From contig NW_025422895.1 of assembly GCF_020497125.1 (NCBI RefSeq), forward strand, positions 310,001-374,000: 64,000 bases of DNA, written 5' to 3'. Under the pieces are notes generated by a model. The model made no database searches. It was not told the origin of the DNA and saw nothing but the letters and a program-made list of their open reading frames with translations. This stretch comes from Mauremys mutica (taxonomy: Eukaryota; Chordata; Testudines; Geoemydidae). The position numbers and the translations under genes were made by a program. Positions 1 to 12,239 of the stretch are shown one piece after another (the stretch's first letter is position 1; each line of letters opens with the position of its first letter).

Positions 1-1667
1 TGCTGAGCGGGCAGCGGCGCCCTGAGTAGGGGGCGGAGATAGGCTGAGGAGGGCCTATAAAAGCGGCCGCCCAGCCAGACAGCGGCACAGGAGCCAGGAA
101 ACTGGGCGGCGAACAGGGGAGTTTGTGTGGGAGAGTTCCCATTTCAGGAGCAGGTATTTGGATTGCATCTGTCTTTGTGTATTTGCATCTTTCTTTGTAG
201 TGCTTGTATCCGTCTGTAGTGGCCCGTCGGGGCAGACTGCTGAGCGGGCAGCGGCGCCCTGAGTAGGGGGCGGAGCTAGGCTGAGGAGGGGCCTATAAAA
301 GCGGCCGCCCAGCCAGGGAGCGGCACAGGAGCCAGCGAACAGGGGAGTTTGTGTGGGAGAGTTCCCATTGCAGGAGCAGGTATTTGGATTTGCATCTGTC
401 TTTGTGGATTTGCATCTGTCTTTGTAGTACTTGTATCTCTCTGTAAAGGCCCGTCGGGGCAGTTTGCTGAGCGGGCAGCGGCGCCCTGAGTAGGGGGCGG
501 AGCTAGGCTGAGGAGGGGCCTATAAAAGCGGCCGCCCAGCCAGGCAGCGGCACAGCAGCCACCGAGCAGCGGCACAGGAGCCAGCGAACAGGGGAGTTTG
601 CGTGGGAGAGTTCCCACTGGAGGAGAAGGTATTTGGATTTGCATCTGTCTTTGCGGATTTGCATCTGTCTTTGTAGTGCTTGTATCTCTCAGTAGAGGCC
701 CGTCGGGGCAGACTGCTGAGCGGGCAGCGGCGCCCTGAGTAGGGGGCGGAGCTACGCTGAGGAGGGGCCTATAAAAGCGGCCGCCCAGCCAGGCAGCGGC
801 ACAGGAGCCAGAGAACAAGTGAGTTTGTGCGGGAGAGTTCCATTGGAGGAGCAGGTATTTGGTTTTGCATCTGTCTTTTTGGATTTTCATCTGTCTTTTA
901 GTGCTTGTTTCTCTCTATAGAGGCCCGTCAGGGCAGACTGCTGAGCGGGCAGCGACGCCCTGAGTAGGGGGCGGAGATAGGCTGAGGAGGGCGTATAAAA
1001 GCGGCCGCCCAGCTAGGCAGCGGCACAGGAGCCAGAGAGCAGCGGCACAGGAGCCAGCGAACAGGGGAGTTTGCGTGGGAGTGTTCCCATGGGAGGAGCA
1101 GGTATATGGATTTGCATCTGTCTTTGTGGATGGTATCTGTCTTTGTAGTGCTTGTATCTCTCTGTAGAGGCCCGTCGGGGCAGACTGCTGATCCGGCTGC
1201 GGCACCCTGAGTAGGGGGCGGAGCTATGCTGAGGAGGGGCCTATAAAAGCGGCAGCCCAGCCAGGCAGCGGCACAGCTGTGAGCAGCGGTACAGGAGCCT
1301 GCGAACAGGGGACTTTGCGTGGGAGAGTTCCCATTGGAGGAGCATGTATTTGGATTTGCATCATTTTTGTGGATTTGCGTCCATCTTTCCAGTGCTTGTA
1401 TCTCTCTGTAGAGGCCCGTCGGGGCAGACTGCTGAGCGTGCAGCGGTGCCCTGAGTAGGGGGCGGAGATAGGCTGAGGAGGGCATATAAAAGCGGCCGCC
1501 CAGCCAGGCAGTGGCACAGGAGCCAGCAAACAGGGCAGCGAACAGGGGAGTTTGTGACGGAGAGTTCCCATTGGAGGAACAGGTATTTGGATTTGCACCT
1601 GTCTTTGTGGATTTGCATTTGTATTTGTAGTGCTTGTATCTCTCTGTAGAGGCCCGTCCGGGCAGTC
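1..1667 (+). repeat. Higher-order repeat copy 1 (7 satellite units)
   Basis: Seven satellite units that recur with few differences at 1668 onward, at an offset of 1667 bp. A landmark GGGCGGCGAACAGG occurs at 104 and 1771. The individual units inside are distinct from one another, which makes this a true higher-order repeat rather than simple unit similarity. The left boundary is the window edge, so the real period boundary is unknown. Confidence 0.85.
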
Positions 1668-3097
1668 TGCTGAGCGGGCAGCGGCGCCCTGAGTAGGGGG
1701 CGGAGATAGGGTGAGGAGGGCCTATAAAAGCGGCCGCCCAGCCAGACAGCGGCACAGGAGCCAGCAAACTGGGCGGCGAACAGGGGAGTTTGTGTGGGAG
1801 AGTTCCCATTTCAGGAGCAGGTATTTGGATTGCATCTGTCTTTGTGTATTTGCATCTTTCTTTGTAGTGCTTGTATCCGTCTGTAGAGGCCCGTCGGGGC
1901 AGACTGCTGAGCGGGCAGCGGCGCCCTGAGTAGGGGGCGGAGCTAGGCTGAGGAGGGGCCTATAAAAGCGGCCGCCCAGCCAGGGAGCGGCACAGGAGCC
2001 AGCGAACAGGGGAGTTTGTGTGGGAGAGTTCCCATTGCAGGAGCAGGTATTTGGATTTGCATCTGTCTTTGTGGATTTGCATCTGTCTTTGTAGTACTTG
2101 TATCTCTCTGTAAAGGCCCGTCGGGGCAGTTTGCTGAGCGGGCAGCGGCGCCCTGAGTAGGGGGCGGAGCTAGGCTGAGGAGGGGCCTATAAAAGCGGCC
2201 GCCCAGCCAGGCAGCGGCACAGCAGCCACCGAGCAGCGGCACAGGAGCCAGCGAACAGGGGAGTTTGCGTGGGAGAGTTCCCACTGGAGGAGAAGGTATT
2301 TGGATTCGCATCTGTCTTTGCGGATTTGCATCTGTCTTTGTAGTGCTTGTATCTCTCAGTAGAGGCCCGTCGGGGCAGACTGCTGAGCGGGCAGCGGCGC
2401 CCTGAGTAGGGGGCGGAGCTACGCTGAGGAGGGGCCTATAAAAGCGGCCGCCCAGCCAGGCAGCGGCACAGGAGCCAGAGAACAAGGGAGTTTGTGCGGG
2501 AGAGTTCCATGGGAGGAGCAGGTATTTGGTTTTGCATCTGTCATTTTGGATTTTCATCTGTCTTTTAGTGCTTGTTTCTCTCTATAGAGGCCCGTCAGGG
2601 CAGACTGCTGAGCGGGCAGCGACGCCCTGAGTAGGGGGCGGAGCTAGGCTAAGGAAGGGCGTATAAAAGCGGCCGCCCAGCTAGGCAGCGGCACAGGAGC
2701 GAGAGAGCAGCGGCACAGGAGCCAGCGAACAGGGGAGTTTGCGTGGGAGTGTTCCCATGGGAGGAGCAGGTATATGGATTTGCATCTGTCTTTGTGGATG
2801 GTATCTGTCTTTGTAGTGCTTGTATCTCTCTGTAGAGGCCCGTCGGGGCAGACTGCTGATCCGGCTGCGGCACCCTGAGTAGGGGGCGGAGCTATGCTGA
2901 GGAGGGGCCTATAAAAGCGGCAGCCCAGCCAGGCAGCGGCACAGCTGTGAGCAGCGGTACAGGAGCCTGCGAACAGGGGACTTTGCGTGGGAGAGTTCCC
3001 ATTGGAGGAGCATGTATTTGGATTTGCATCATTTTTGTGGATTTGCGTCCATCTTTCCAGTGCTTGTATCTCTCTGTAGAGGCCCGTCGGGGCAGAC
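1668..3097 (+). repeat. Higher-order repeat copy 2 (lost about one unit)
   Basis: Follows copy 1 at offset 1667 through most of its length. The third copy then starts at an offset of only 1430 bp, so copy 2 is shorter by one unit. The switch falls inside the unit near 3100-3146, as expected for unequal exchange between neighbouring units. Confidence 0.8.
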
Positions 3098-3790
3098 TGC
3101 TGAGCGTGCAGCGGTGCCCTGAGTAGGGGGCGGAGATAGGCTGAGGAGGGCCTATAAAAGCGGCCGCCCAGCCAGGCAGCGGCACAGGAGCCAGCAAACT
3201 GGGCGGCGAACAGGGGAGTTTGTGTGGGAGAGTTCCCATTTCAGGAGCAGGTATTTGGATTGCATCTGTCTTTGTGTATTTGCATCTTTCTTTGTAGTGC
3301 TTGTATCTCTCTGTAGAGGCCCGTCGGGGCAGACTGCTGAGCGGGCAGCGGCGCCCTGAGTAGGGGGCGGAGCTAGGCTGAGGAGGGGCCTATAAAAGCG
3401 GCCGCCCAGCCAGGGAGCGGCACAGGAGCCAGCGAACAGGGGAGTTTGTGTGGGAGAGTTCCCATTGCAGGAGCAGGTATTTGGATTTGCATCTGTCTTT
3501 GTGGATTTGCATCTGTCTTTGTAGTACTTGTATCTCTCTGTAAAGGCCCGTCGGGGCAGTTTGCTGAGCGGGCAGCGGCGCCCTGAGTAGGGGGCGGAGC
3601 TAGGCTGAGGAGGGGCCTATAAAAGCGGCCGCCCAGCCAGGCAGCGGCACAGCAGCCACCGAGCAGCGGCACAGGAGCCAGCGAACAGGGGAGTTTGCGT
3701 GGGAGAGTTCCCACTGGAGGAGAAGGTATTTGGATTTGCATCTGTCTTTGCGGATTTGCATCTGTCTTTGTAGTGCTTGTATCTCTCAGT
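3098..3790 (+). repeat. Higher-order repeat copy 3 (partial, about 3 units)
   Basis: Repeats copy 2 at offset 1430; the landmark GGGCGGCGAA of copy 2 at 1771 recurs at 3201. Identity is lost near 3790, where AGAGTCCCTCGTCGCAGACT replaces the usual AGAGGCCCGTCGGGGCAGAC, and more divergent units follow. Confidence 0.75.
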
Positions 3791-4158
3791 AGAGTCCCTC
3801 GTCGCAGACTGCTGAGCGGGCAGCGGCGCCCTGAGTAGGGAGCGGAGCTAGGCTGAGGAGGGGCCTATAAAAGTGGCTGCCCAGCCAGGGAGCGGCACAG
3901 GAGCCAGCGAGCAGGGGGGTTTGCGTGGGAGAGTTCCCATTGGAGGAGCAGGTATTTGGACTTGCATCTCTGTCTTGTTAGTGCTTGTATCTCTCTGTAG
4001 ATGCCCGTCGGGGCAGATTACTGAGCGGGTAGGGGCTCCCTGAGTAGGGGCGGAGCTAGGCTGAGGAGGGGCCTATAAAAGCGGCTGCCCAGCCAGGCAG
4101 CGGCACAGGAGCCAGCGAACAGGGTGGTGAACAGGGGAGTTTGCGTGGGAGAGTTCCC

Positions 4159-4345
4159 ATTGGAGGAGCAGGTATTTGGATTTGCATCTGTCTTTGTGGA
4201 TTTGCATCTGTCTTTGTAGTGCTTGTATCTCTCTGTAGAGGCCCGTCGGGGCAGACTGCTGAGCGGACTGCGGCGCCTGGGTAGTGGGCGGAGTTATTCT
4301 GAGGAGAGGCCTATAAAAGCGGCCGCCCAGCCAGGCAGCGGCGCA
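4159..4345 (+). promoter_or_regulatory. Representative satellite promoter, plus orientation
   Basis: Worked example of one unit. Inverted CCAAT (ATTGG) at 4159-4163; octamer ATTTGCAT at 4180-4187 and again at 4200-4207, exactly 20 bp apart; GGGCGG at 4286-4291; TATAAAAG at 4312-4319. A start site about 30 bp after the TATA box would fall near 4342. The octamer is the POU/Oct-factor site, CCAAT the NF-Y site and GGGCGG the Sp/KLF site (established knowledge). That the unit is actually transcribed is inference. A splice-donor-like CAG/GTATTT lies between the ATTGG and the first octamer, at 4169-4174. Confidence 0.7.
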
Positions 4346-6345
4346 GGAGCCAGCGAGCAGCGGCACAAGGGCCAGCGAACAGGGGAGTTTGCGTGGGAGA
4401 GTTCCCACTGGAGGAGCATTATTTGGATTTGCATCTGTCTTTGTGGATTTGCATCTGACTTTGTAGTGCTTGTATCTCTCTGTAGAGACCCGTCGGGGCA
4501 GACTGCTGAGCCGGCTGCGGTGCCCTACGTAGAGGGCGGTCTAAGCTGAGGAGGGGCTTATAAAAGCGGCCGCCCAGCCAGGCAGCGGCACAGGAGCCAG
4601 CGAGCAGCGGCACAGGAGGAAACGAACAGAGGAGTTTGCGTGAGAGAGTTCCCATTGGAGGAGCAGGTAATTGGATTTTCATCTGTCTTTGTGGATTTGC
4701 ATCTGTCTTTGTAGTGCTTGTATCTCTCTGTAGAGGCCCGTCGGGGCAGACTGTTTAGCGGGAAGCGGCGCCCTCAATAGGGGGCGCAGCTAGGCTGAGG
4801 AGGGGCCTATAAAAGCGGCCACTCTGCCTGGCAGCCGCACAGGAGCCAGCGAACAGCGGCACAGGAGCCAGTGACCAGGGGCGTTTGCATGGGAGAGTTC
4901 CCATTGGAGAAGCAGGTATTTGGATTTGCATCATTTTTGAGGATTTGCATCTGTCTTTGTAGTCCTTGTATCTCACGCTAGAGGCCCGTCGGCGCAGACT
5001 GCTGAGCGGGCAGCGGCGACCTGAGTAGGGGTCGGAGTTAGGCTGAGGAGGGGCCTATAAAAGCGGCCACCCAGCCAGGCAGTGGCACAGGAGCCAGTGA
5101 GCAGCGGCACAGGAGCCAGTGAACAGGGGAGTTTGCATGGGAGAGTTCTCATTGGAGGAGCAGGTATTTGGATTTGCATTTTTTTAATGGATTTGAATCT
5201 GTCTATGTAGTGCTTGTATCTCTCTGTAGAGGCCCGTCGGGGCAGACTGCTGAGCGGGCTGCGGCGCCCTGAGTAGGGGGCGGAGTTAGGCTGAGGAGAG
5301 GCCTATAAAAGCGGCCGCCCAGCCAGGCAGCGGCAAAGAAGCCAGCGAGCAGCGGCACAGTAGTCAATGAGCAGGGGAGTTTGCATGGGAGAGTTCCCAT
5401 TGGAGGAGCAGGTATTTGGATTTGCATCTTTTTTGTGGATTTGCATCTGTCTTTGTAGTGCTTGTATCTCTCTGTAGAGGCCCGTCGAGGAGGACTGCTG
5501 AGCGGGCTGCGGTGCCCTACGTAGGGGGCGGATCTAGGCTGAGGAGGGGCTTATAAAAGCTGCCTCCCAGCCAGGCAGCGGCACAGGAGCCAGCGAACAG
5601 GGCAGCGAACAGGGGAGTTTGCGTGCGAGAGTTCCGATTGGAGGAGCAGGTATTTGGAATTGCAATTTTCTTTGTGTATTTCTATCTGTCTTTTTAGTGC
5701 TTGTGTCTCTCTGTAGAGGCCCGTCGGGGCAGACTGCTGAGCGGGTAGCTGCGCCCTGAGTAGGGGGCAGAGCTCGGCTGAGGAGGGGCCTATAAAAGCG
5801 GCACCCCATTCAGGCAGCGGCACAGGAGCCAGCGAGCAGCGGCACAGGAGCCAGCGAACAGGGGCGTTTGAGTTGGAGAGTTCCCATTGGAGGAGCAGGT
5901 ATTTGGATTTGCATCTGTCTTTGTGGATAAGCAATTGTCTTTGTAGTGCTTGTATCTCTCTCTAGAGGCTCGTCGGCGCAGACTGCTGAGCTGGCTGCGG
6001 CGCCCTGAGTAGGGGGCGGAGCTAGGCTGAGGAGGACCCTATAAAAGCGGCCGCCCAGCCAGGCAGCGGCACAGGAGCCAGCGAGCAGCGGCACAGGAGC
6101 CAACGAACAGAGGAGTTTGCGTGAGAGAGTTCCCATTGGAGGAGCAGGTATTTGGATTTGCATCTGTCTTTGTGGATTTGCATCTGTCTTTGTAGTGCTT
6201 GTATCTCTCTGTAGAGGCCCGTCGGGGCAGACTGTTGAGCGGGCAGCGGCGCCCTGAGTAGGGGGCGGAGCTAGGCTGAGGAGGGGCCTATAGAAGCGGT
6301 CGCCCAGCCAAGCAGCGGCACAGGAGCCAACGAGCAGCGGCACAG

Positions 6346-7850
6346 CACTACAAAGTCAGATGCAAATCCACAAAGACAGATTCAAATCCAAATACCTGCT
6401 CCTCCAATGGGAACTCTCCCACGCAAACTCCCCTGTTCACCGCTCTGTTTGCTGGCTCCTGTGCCGCTGACTGGCTGGGCGGCCGCTTTCATAGGCTCCT
6501 TCCTCAGCCTAGCTCCGCCCCCTACTCAGGGCGCCTATTCCGGCTCAGCAGTCTGCCCCGACGGACCTCTACAGAGAGACACAAGCAATACAAAGACACA
6601 TGCAAATCCACAAAGACAGATGCAAATCCAAATACCTGCTCCTCCAGTGGGAACACTCCCACGCAAACTCCCCTGTTCACTGTCTCCTGTGCCGCTGCTC
6701 GCTGGCTCCTGTGCCGCTGCCTGGCTCGGTGGCCGCTTTTATAGGCCCCTCCTCAGTCTAGCTCCGCCTCCTACTCAGGGCGCCGCTGCCCGCTCAGCAG
6801 TCTGTCCCATCGGGCCTCTACAGAGAGATACAAGCACTAAAAAGACAGAGATGCAAATCCAAATACCTGATCCTCCAATGGGAACTCTCCCACGCAAACT
6901 TCCCTGGTCGCCGCCCTGATTGCTGGTTTCTGTGCCGCTGCCTGGCTGGGCGGCCGCTTTTATAGGCCCCTCCCCAGCCTAGCTCCCCCGCCTACTCAGG
7001 GCGCCTCTGCCCGCTCAGCAGTCTGCGCCTTCGGGCCTCTACAGAGAGATACAAGCACTACAAAGACAGATGCAAATCCACAAAAAAGATGCAATCCAAA
7101 TACCTGCTCCTCCAATGGGAACTCTCCCACACAAACTCCCCTGTTCGCTGGCTCCTGTGCCGCTGCAGGGCTGGGCGGGCGCTTTTATAGGCCCCTCCGC
7201 AGCCTAGCTCCGCCCCCTACTCAGGGCGCCGCTGCCCGCTCAGCAGTCTGCGCCGACGGGCCTCTAGAGAGAGATACAAGCACTACAAAGACAGATGCAA
7301 ATCCACAAAGACAGATGCAAATCCAAATACCTGCTCCTCCAATGGGAACTCTCCTACGCAAACGCCCCTGTTCGCTGGCTCCTCTGCCGCTGCTCGCTGG
7401 TTCCTGTGCCGCTGCCAGGCTGGCGGCTGCTTTTATAGGCCCCTCCTCAGCCTAGCTCCGCCCCCTACTCAGGGCGCCGCTGCCCGCTCAGCAGAATGCC
7501 CCGACGGGCCTCTACAGAGAGATACAAGTACTACAAAGACAGATGCAAATCCACAAAGACAGACGCAAATCCAAATACCTTCTCCTCCAATGGGAACTTT
7601 CCCACTCAAAAACCCCTTTTCACCGCCCTGTTTTCTGGATCCTGTGCCGCTGCCTGGCTGGGCGGCCGCTTTTACAGGCCCCTCCTCAGCGTAGCTCCGC
7701 CCCCTACTCAGGGCGCCGCTGCCCGCTCAGCAGTCTGCCCCGACGGGCCTCTACAGAGAGATACAAGCACTACAAAGACAGATGCAAATCCACAAAGACA
7801 GATGCAAATCCAAAAACCTGCTGCTCCAATGGGAACTCTCCCACGCAAAC
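6346..7850. repeat. Distant duplicate adjoining the inversion point, copy 1
   Basis: Closely matches 53556-55060 at an offset of 47210 bp. Shared rare variants include CTGACTGGCTGGGCGGCCGC, CTTTCATAGG in place of CTTTTATAGG, and GTCTGTCCCATCGGGCC. It begins exactly at the orientation switch. Confidence 0.8.
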
Positions 7851-10800
7851 TCCCCTGTTCACTGGCTCCTGTGCCGCTGCTCGCTGGCTCCTGTGCCGCT
7901 GCCTGGATGGGTGGCCGCTTTTATAATCCCCTCCTCAGCCTAGCTCCACCTCCTACTCAGGGCTCCTCTGCCCGCTCAGCAGTCTGCCCCGACGGGCCTC
8001 TACAGAAAGATACAAGCACTACAAAAACACATGCAAATACACAAAGAGAGATGCAAATCCAAATACCTTCTCCTCCAATGGGAACTCTCCCACGCAAACT
8101 CCACTGTTCTCTGCCTCCTGTGCCACTGACTGGCTGGGCGGCTTCTTTTATAGGCCCCTCCTCAGCCTAGCTCCGCCCCCTACACAGGGCGCCGCTGCCC
8201 GCTCAGCAGTCTGCCCCGACGGGCCTCTAGAGAGAGGTACAAGCACTACAAGGACAGATGCAAATACACAAAGACAGATGCAAATCCAAATACCTGCTCC
8301 TACTATGGTAACACTCCCACCCAAACTCCCCTGTTCACCGCTCTGTTTGCTGGCTCCTTTGCCGCTGCCTGGCTTGGGGGCCGATTTATAAGCCCCACCT
8401 CAGCCTAGCTCCGCCCCCTACTCAGGGCGCCGCTACACGCTCAGCAGTCTGCCCCGACGGGCCTCCACAGAGAGATACAAGCACTGCTTAGACAGATGCA
8501 AATCCACAAAGACAGATGCAAATCCAAATACCTGCTCCTCCAATGGGAAGTCTCCCACACAAACTCCCCTGTTTGCTCGCTCCTGTTCCGCTGCCTGGCC
8601 GGGAGGCCACTTTTATAGTCCCCTCCTCAGCCTACCTCCGCACCCTACTCAGGGCGCAGCTACCCGCTCAGCAGTCTGCCCCGACGGGCCTCTACAGAGA
8701 GATGAAGCACTACAGAGACAGAGATGCAAACCAAAATCCCTGCTCCTCCAATGGGAACTCTCACACACAAACTCCCCTGTTCACCACCCTGTTTGATGGC
8801 TCCTGTGCCGCTGCTCGCTGGCTCTTGTGCCGCTGCCTGGCTGGGCGGCCGCTTATATAGGCCCCTCCTCAGCCTAGCTCCGCCCCTACTCTGGGCACCG
8901 CTGCCCGCTCAGCAGACTGCCCCGACGGGCCTCTACAGAGAGATACAAGCACTACAAAGACAGATGCAAATCCACAAAGACAGGTGCAAATCCAAATACC
9001 TGCTCCTCCAATGGGAACTCGCCGAAGCACACTCCCCTATTCGCTGGCTCCTGTGCCGCTGCTCGCTGGCTCTTGTGCCGCTGCCTGGCTGGGCGGCCGC
9101 TTATATAGGCCCCTCCTCAGCCTAGCTCCGCCCCCTACTCAGGGCTCCGCTGCCCGCTCAGCAGTCTGCCCCGACGGGCTTCTACAGAGAGATACAAGCA
9201 CTACAAAGACAGATGCATATCCACAAAGACAGATGCAAATCTAAATACCTGCTCCTCCAATGGGAACTCTCCCACGCAAGCTCCCCTGTTCGCTGCTCGC
9301 ATCTGTGCCGGTGCCTGGCTGGGCAGCCGCTTTTATAGGCCCCTCCTCAGCCTAGCTCCGCCCCCTACTCAGGGCGCTGCTGGCCGCTCAGCAGTCTGCC
9401 CCGACGGGCCTCTACGGAGAGATACAAGCACTACAAAGACAGATGCAAATCCACAAAGACAGATGCAAATCTAAATACATGCTCCTCCACAGGGAAATCT
9501 CCGACGCAAACTACCCTGTTTGCCGCTCGCAGCTGTGCCGCTGCCTGGCTGGGCGGCCGCTTTTATGGGCCCCTCCTCAGCCTAGCTCCGCCCCCTACTC
9601 AGGGCGCCGCTGCACGCTCAGCAGTCTGCCCCGACGGGCTTCTACAGAGAGATACAAGCACTACAAAGACAGATGCATATCCACAAAAACAGAAGCAAGT
9701 CCAAATACCTGCTCCTCCAATGGGAACTCTCCCACGCAAGCTCCCCTGTTCGCTGCTCGCAGCTGTGCCGGTGCCTGGCTGGGCAGCCGCTTTTATAGGC
9801 CCCTCCTCAGCCTAGCAACGCCACCTACTCAGGGCGCTGCTGGCCGCTCAGCAGACTGCCCCGACGGGCATCTACAGAGAGATACAAGCACTAGAAAGAC
9901 AGATGAAAATCCAGTAAGACAGATGCAAATCCAAATACCTGCTCCTCCAATTGGAACTCTCCCACGCAAACTCCCCTGTTCGCTGGCTCCTGTGCCGCTG
10001 TCTAGCTGGGCGGCTGCTTTTATAGGCCCCGCCTCAGCCTTGCTCCGCCCCCTACACAGGGCACCGCTGCCCGCTCAGCAGTCTGCCCCGACGGGCCTCT
10101 ACAGAGAGATACATGCACTACAAAGACAGAGATGCAAATCCAAATACCTGCTCCTCCAATGGGAACTCTCCCACGCAAACTTCCCTATTCGCTGGCTCCT
10201 GTGCCTATCCCTGCCTGGGTGGCTGCTTTTATAGGCCCCTCCTCAACCTAGCTCCGCCCCCTACTCAGGGCGCCGCTGCCCGCTCAGCAGTCTGCCCCGA
10301 CGTGCCTCTACAGAGAGATACAAGCACTAAAAAGACAGATGCAAATCCACAAAGACAGATGCAAATCCAAATACCTGCTCCTCCAATGGGAACTCTCCCA
10401 CGAAAGCTCCCCTGTTCGCCGCCCTGTTCGCTGCTCGCAGCTGTGCCGCTGCCTGGCTGGGCGGCCACTTTTATAGGCCCCTCCTCAGCCTAGCTCCGCC
10501 CCCTACTCAGGGCGCCGCAGCCCAATCAGCAGTCTGCCCCGACGGGCCTCTACAGAGAGATACAAGCACTACAAAGACAGATGCAAATCCACAAAAAAAT
10601 GCAAATCCAAATACCTGCTCCTCCAATGGGAACTCTCCCACACAAACTCCCCTCTTCGCTTGCTCCTGTGCCGCTGCTGCCTGGCTCCTGTGCCGCTGCC
10701 TGGCTGGGCGGCCGCATTTATAAGCCCCTCCTCAGCCTAGATCCGCCCCCTACGTAGGGCACCGCAGCCCGCTCAGCAGTCCGCCTCGACGGGCCTCTAC

Positions 10801-12239
10801 AGAGAGATACAAGCACTACAAAGACAGATGCAAATCCACAAAAAAGATGCAAATCCAAATACCTGCTCCTTCAATGGGAACTCTCCCATGCAAACTCCCC
10901 TGCTCACTGACTACTGTGCCGCTGCTCGCTGGCTTCTGTGCCGCTGCCTGGCTGGGCGGCCGCTTTTATAGGCCCCTCCTCAGCCTAACTCCGCCCCCTA
11001 CTCAGGGCGCCGCAGCCCGCTCAGCAGTCTGCCCCGACGGGCCTCTACAGAGAGATACAAGCACTACAAAGACAGATGCAAATCCACAAAAAAGATGCAA
11101 ATCCAAATACCTGCTCCTCCAATGAGAACTCTCCCATGCAAACTCCCCTGTTCACTGGCTCCTGTGCCGCTGCCTTGCTGGGTGGCCGCTTTTATAGGCC
11201 CCTTCTCATCCTTGCTCCGCCCCCTACTCAGGGCGCCGCTGCCTGCTCAGCAGACTGACCCGACGGGCATCTACAGAGAGATACAAGCACTACAAACACA
11301 AATGCAAATCCACAAAGACAGATGCAAATCCAAATACCTGCTCCTCCAATGGGAACTCTCCCACGCAAACTCCCCTGTTCGCTGCCTCCTGCGCCGCTGC
11401 TCGCTGGCTCCTGTGCCGCTGCCTGGCTGGGCAGCCTCTTTTATAGGCCGCTCCTCAACCTAGCTCCGCCCCCTACTCTGGGCGCCGCTGCCCGCTCAGC
11501 AGTCTGCCCCGACGTGCCTCTACAGAGAGATACAAGCACTACAAAGACAGATGCAAATCCACAAAGACAGATGCAAATCCAATAACCTGCTCCTCCAATG
11601 GGAACTCTCTCACACAAACTCCTCTGTTCGTTGGCTCCTGTGCCGCTGCTCGCTGGCTCCTGTGCCGCTGCCTGGCTGGGCGGCCGCTTTTATAGGCTCC
11701 TCCTCAGCCTAGCTCCGCCCCCTACTCAGGGCGCCGATGCCCGCTCAGCAGACTGCCCCGACGGGCCTCTACAGAGAGATACAAGCACTACAAGAAAATT
11801 GCAAATCCAAATACCTGCTCCTCCAATGGGAACTCTCCCACGCAAAGTCCCCTGGTCACTGGCTCCTGTGCCGCTGCTCGCTAGCTCCTGTGCATCTGCC
11901 AGGCAGAGCAGCCGCTTTTATAGGCCCCTCCTCAGCCTAGCTCCGCTCCCTACTCAGGGCTCCACAGCCCGCTCAGCAGTCTGCCCCGACGGGCCTCTAG
12001 AGAGATATGCAAGCACTACAAAGAATTGGAAATCCACAAACACAGATGAAAATCCAATCCCTGCTCCTCCAATGGGAACTCTCCCACACAAACTCCCCTC
12101 TTCGCTTGCTCGTGTGCCGCTGCTCGCTGGCTCCTGTGCCGCTGCCTGGCTGGGCGGCCGCTTCTATAGGCCCCTCCTCAGCCTAGCTCCGCCCCCTACT
12201 CAGGGCGCCGCTGCCCGCTCAGCAGTCTGCCCCGACGGG

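Larger units (their letters stand above)
1..6345 (+). repeat. Promoter-like satellite, block I (promoters point right)
   Basis: Tandem satellite of roughly 26 units. TATA boxes read on the plus strand begin at 56, 294, 521, 770, 994, 1242 and 1485, so unit lengths run from 224 to 249 bp. Each unit holds an inverted CCAAT box, two ATTTGCAT octamers, a GC box, TATAAAAG, a NotI-type GCGGCCGC and a GC-rich leader with one or two copies of a 22-bp module (core GGCACAGGAGCCAGC). The block starts before the window and ends abruptly at 6345, inside a unit, where orientation flips. Some boxes are mutated: the last TATA at about 6290 reads TATAGAAG. No host coding gene is supported here. Open frames on the minus strand are by-products of repeat composition. 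Confidence 0.95.

Noticed and set aside
1081..1095. NF-kB-like GGGAGAGTTCCC palindrome in the leader
   Set aside because: The half sites have the wrong spacing for a good Rel site, and many units are mutated here; too weak to list.
1..6345. Satellite units as LTRs of an endogenous retrovirus
   Set aside because: No TG...CA ends, no poly(A) signal, no primer-binding site, and no gag/pol-like sequence between units; units are directly head-to-tail.
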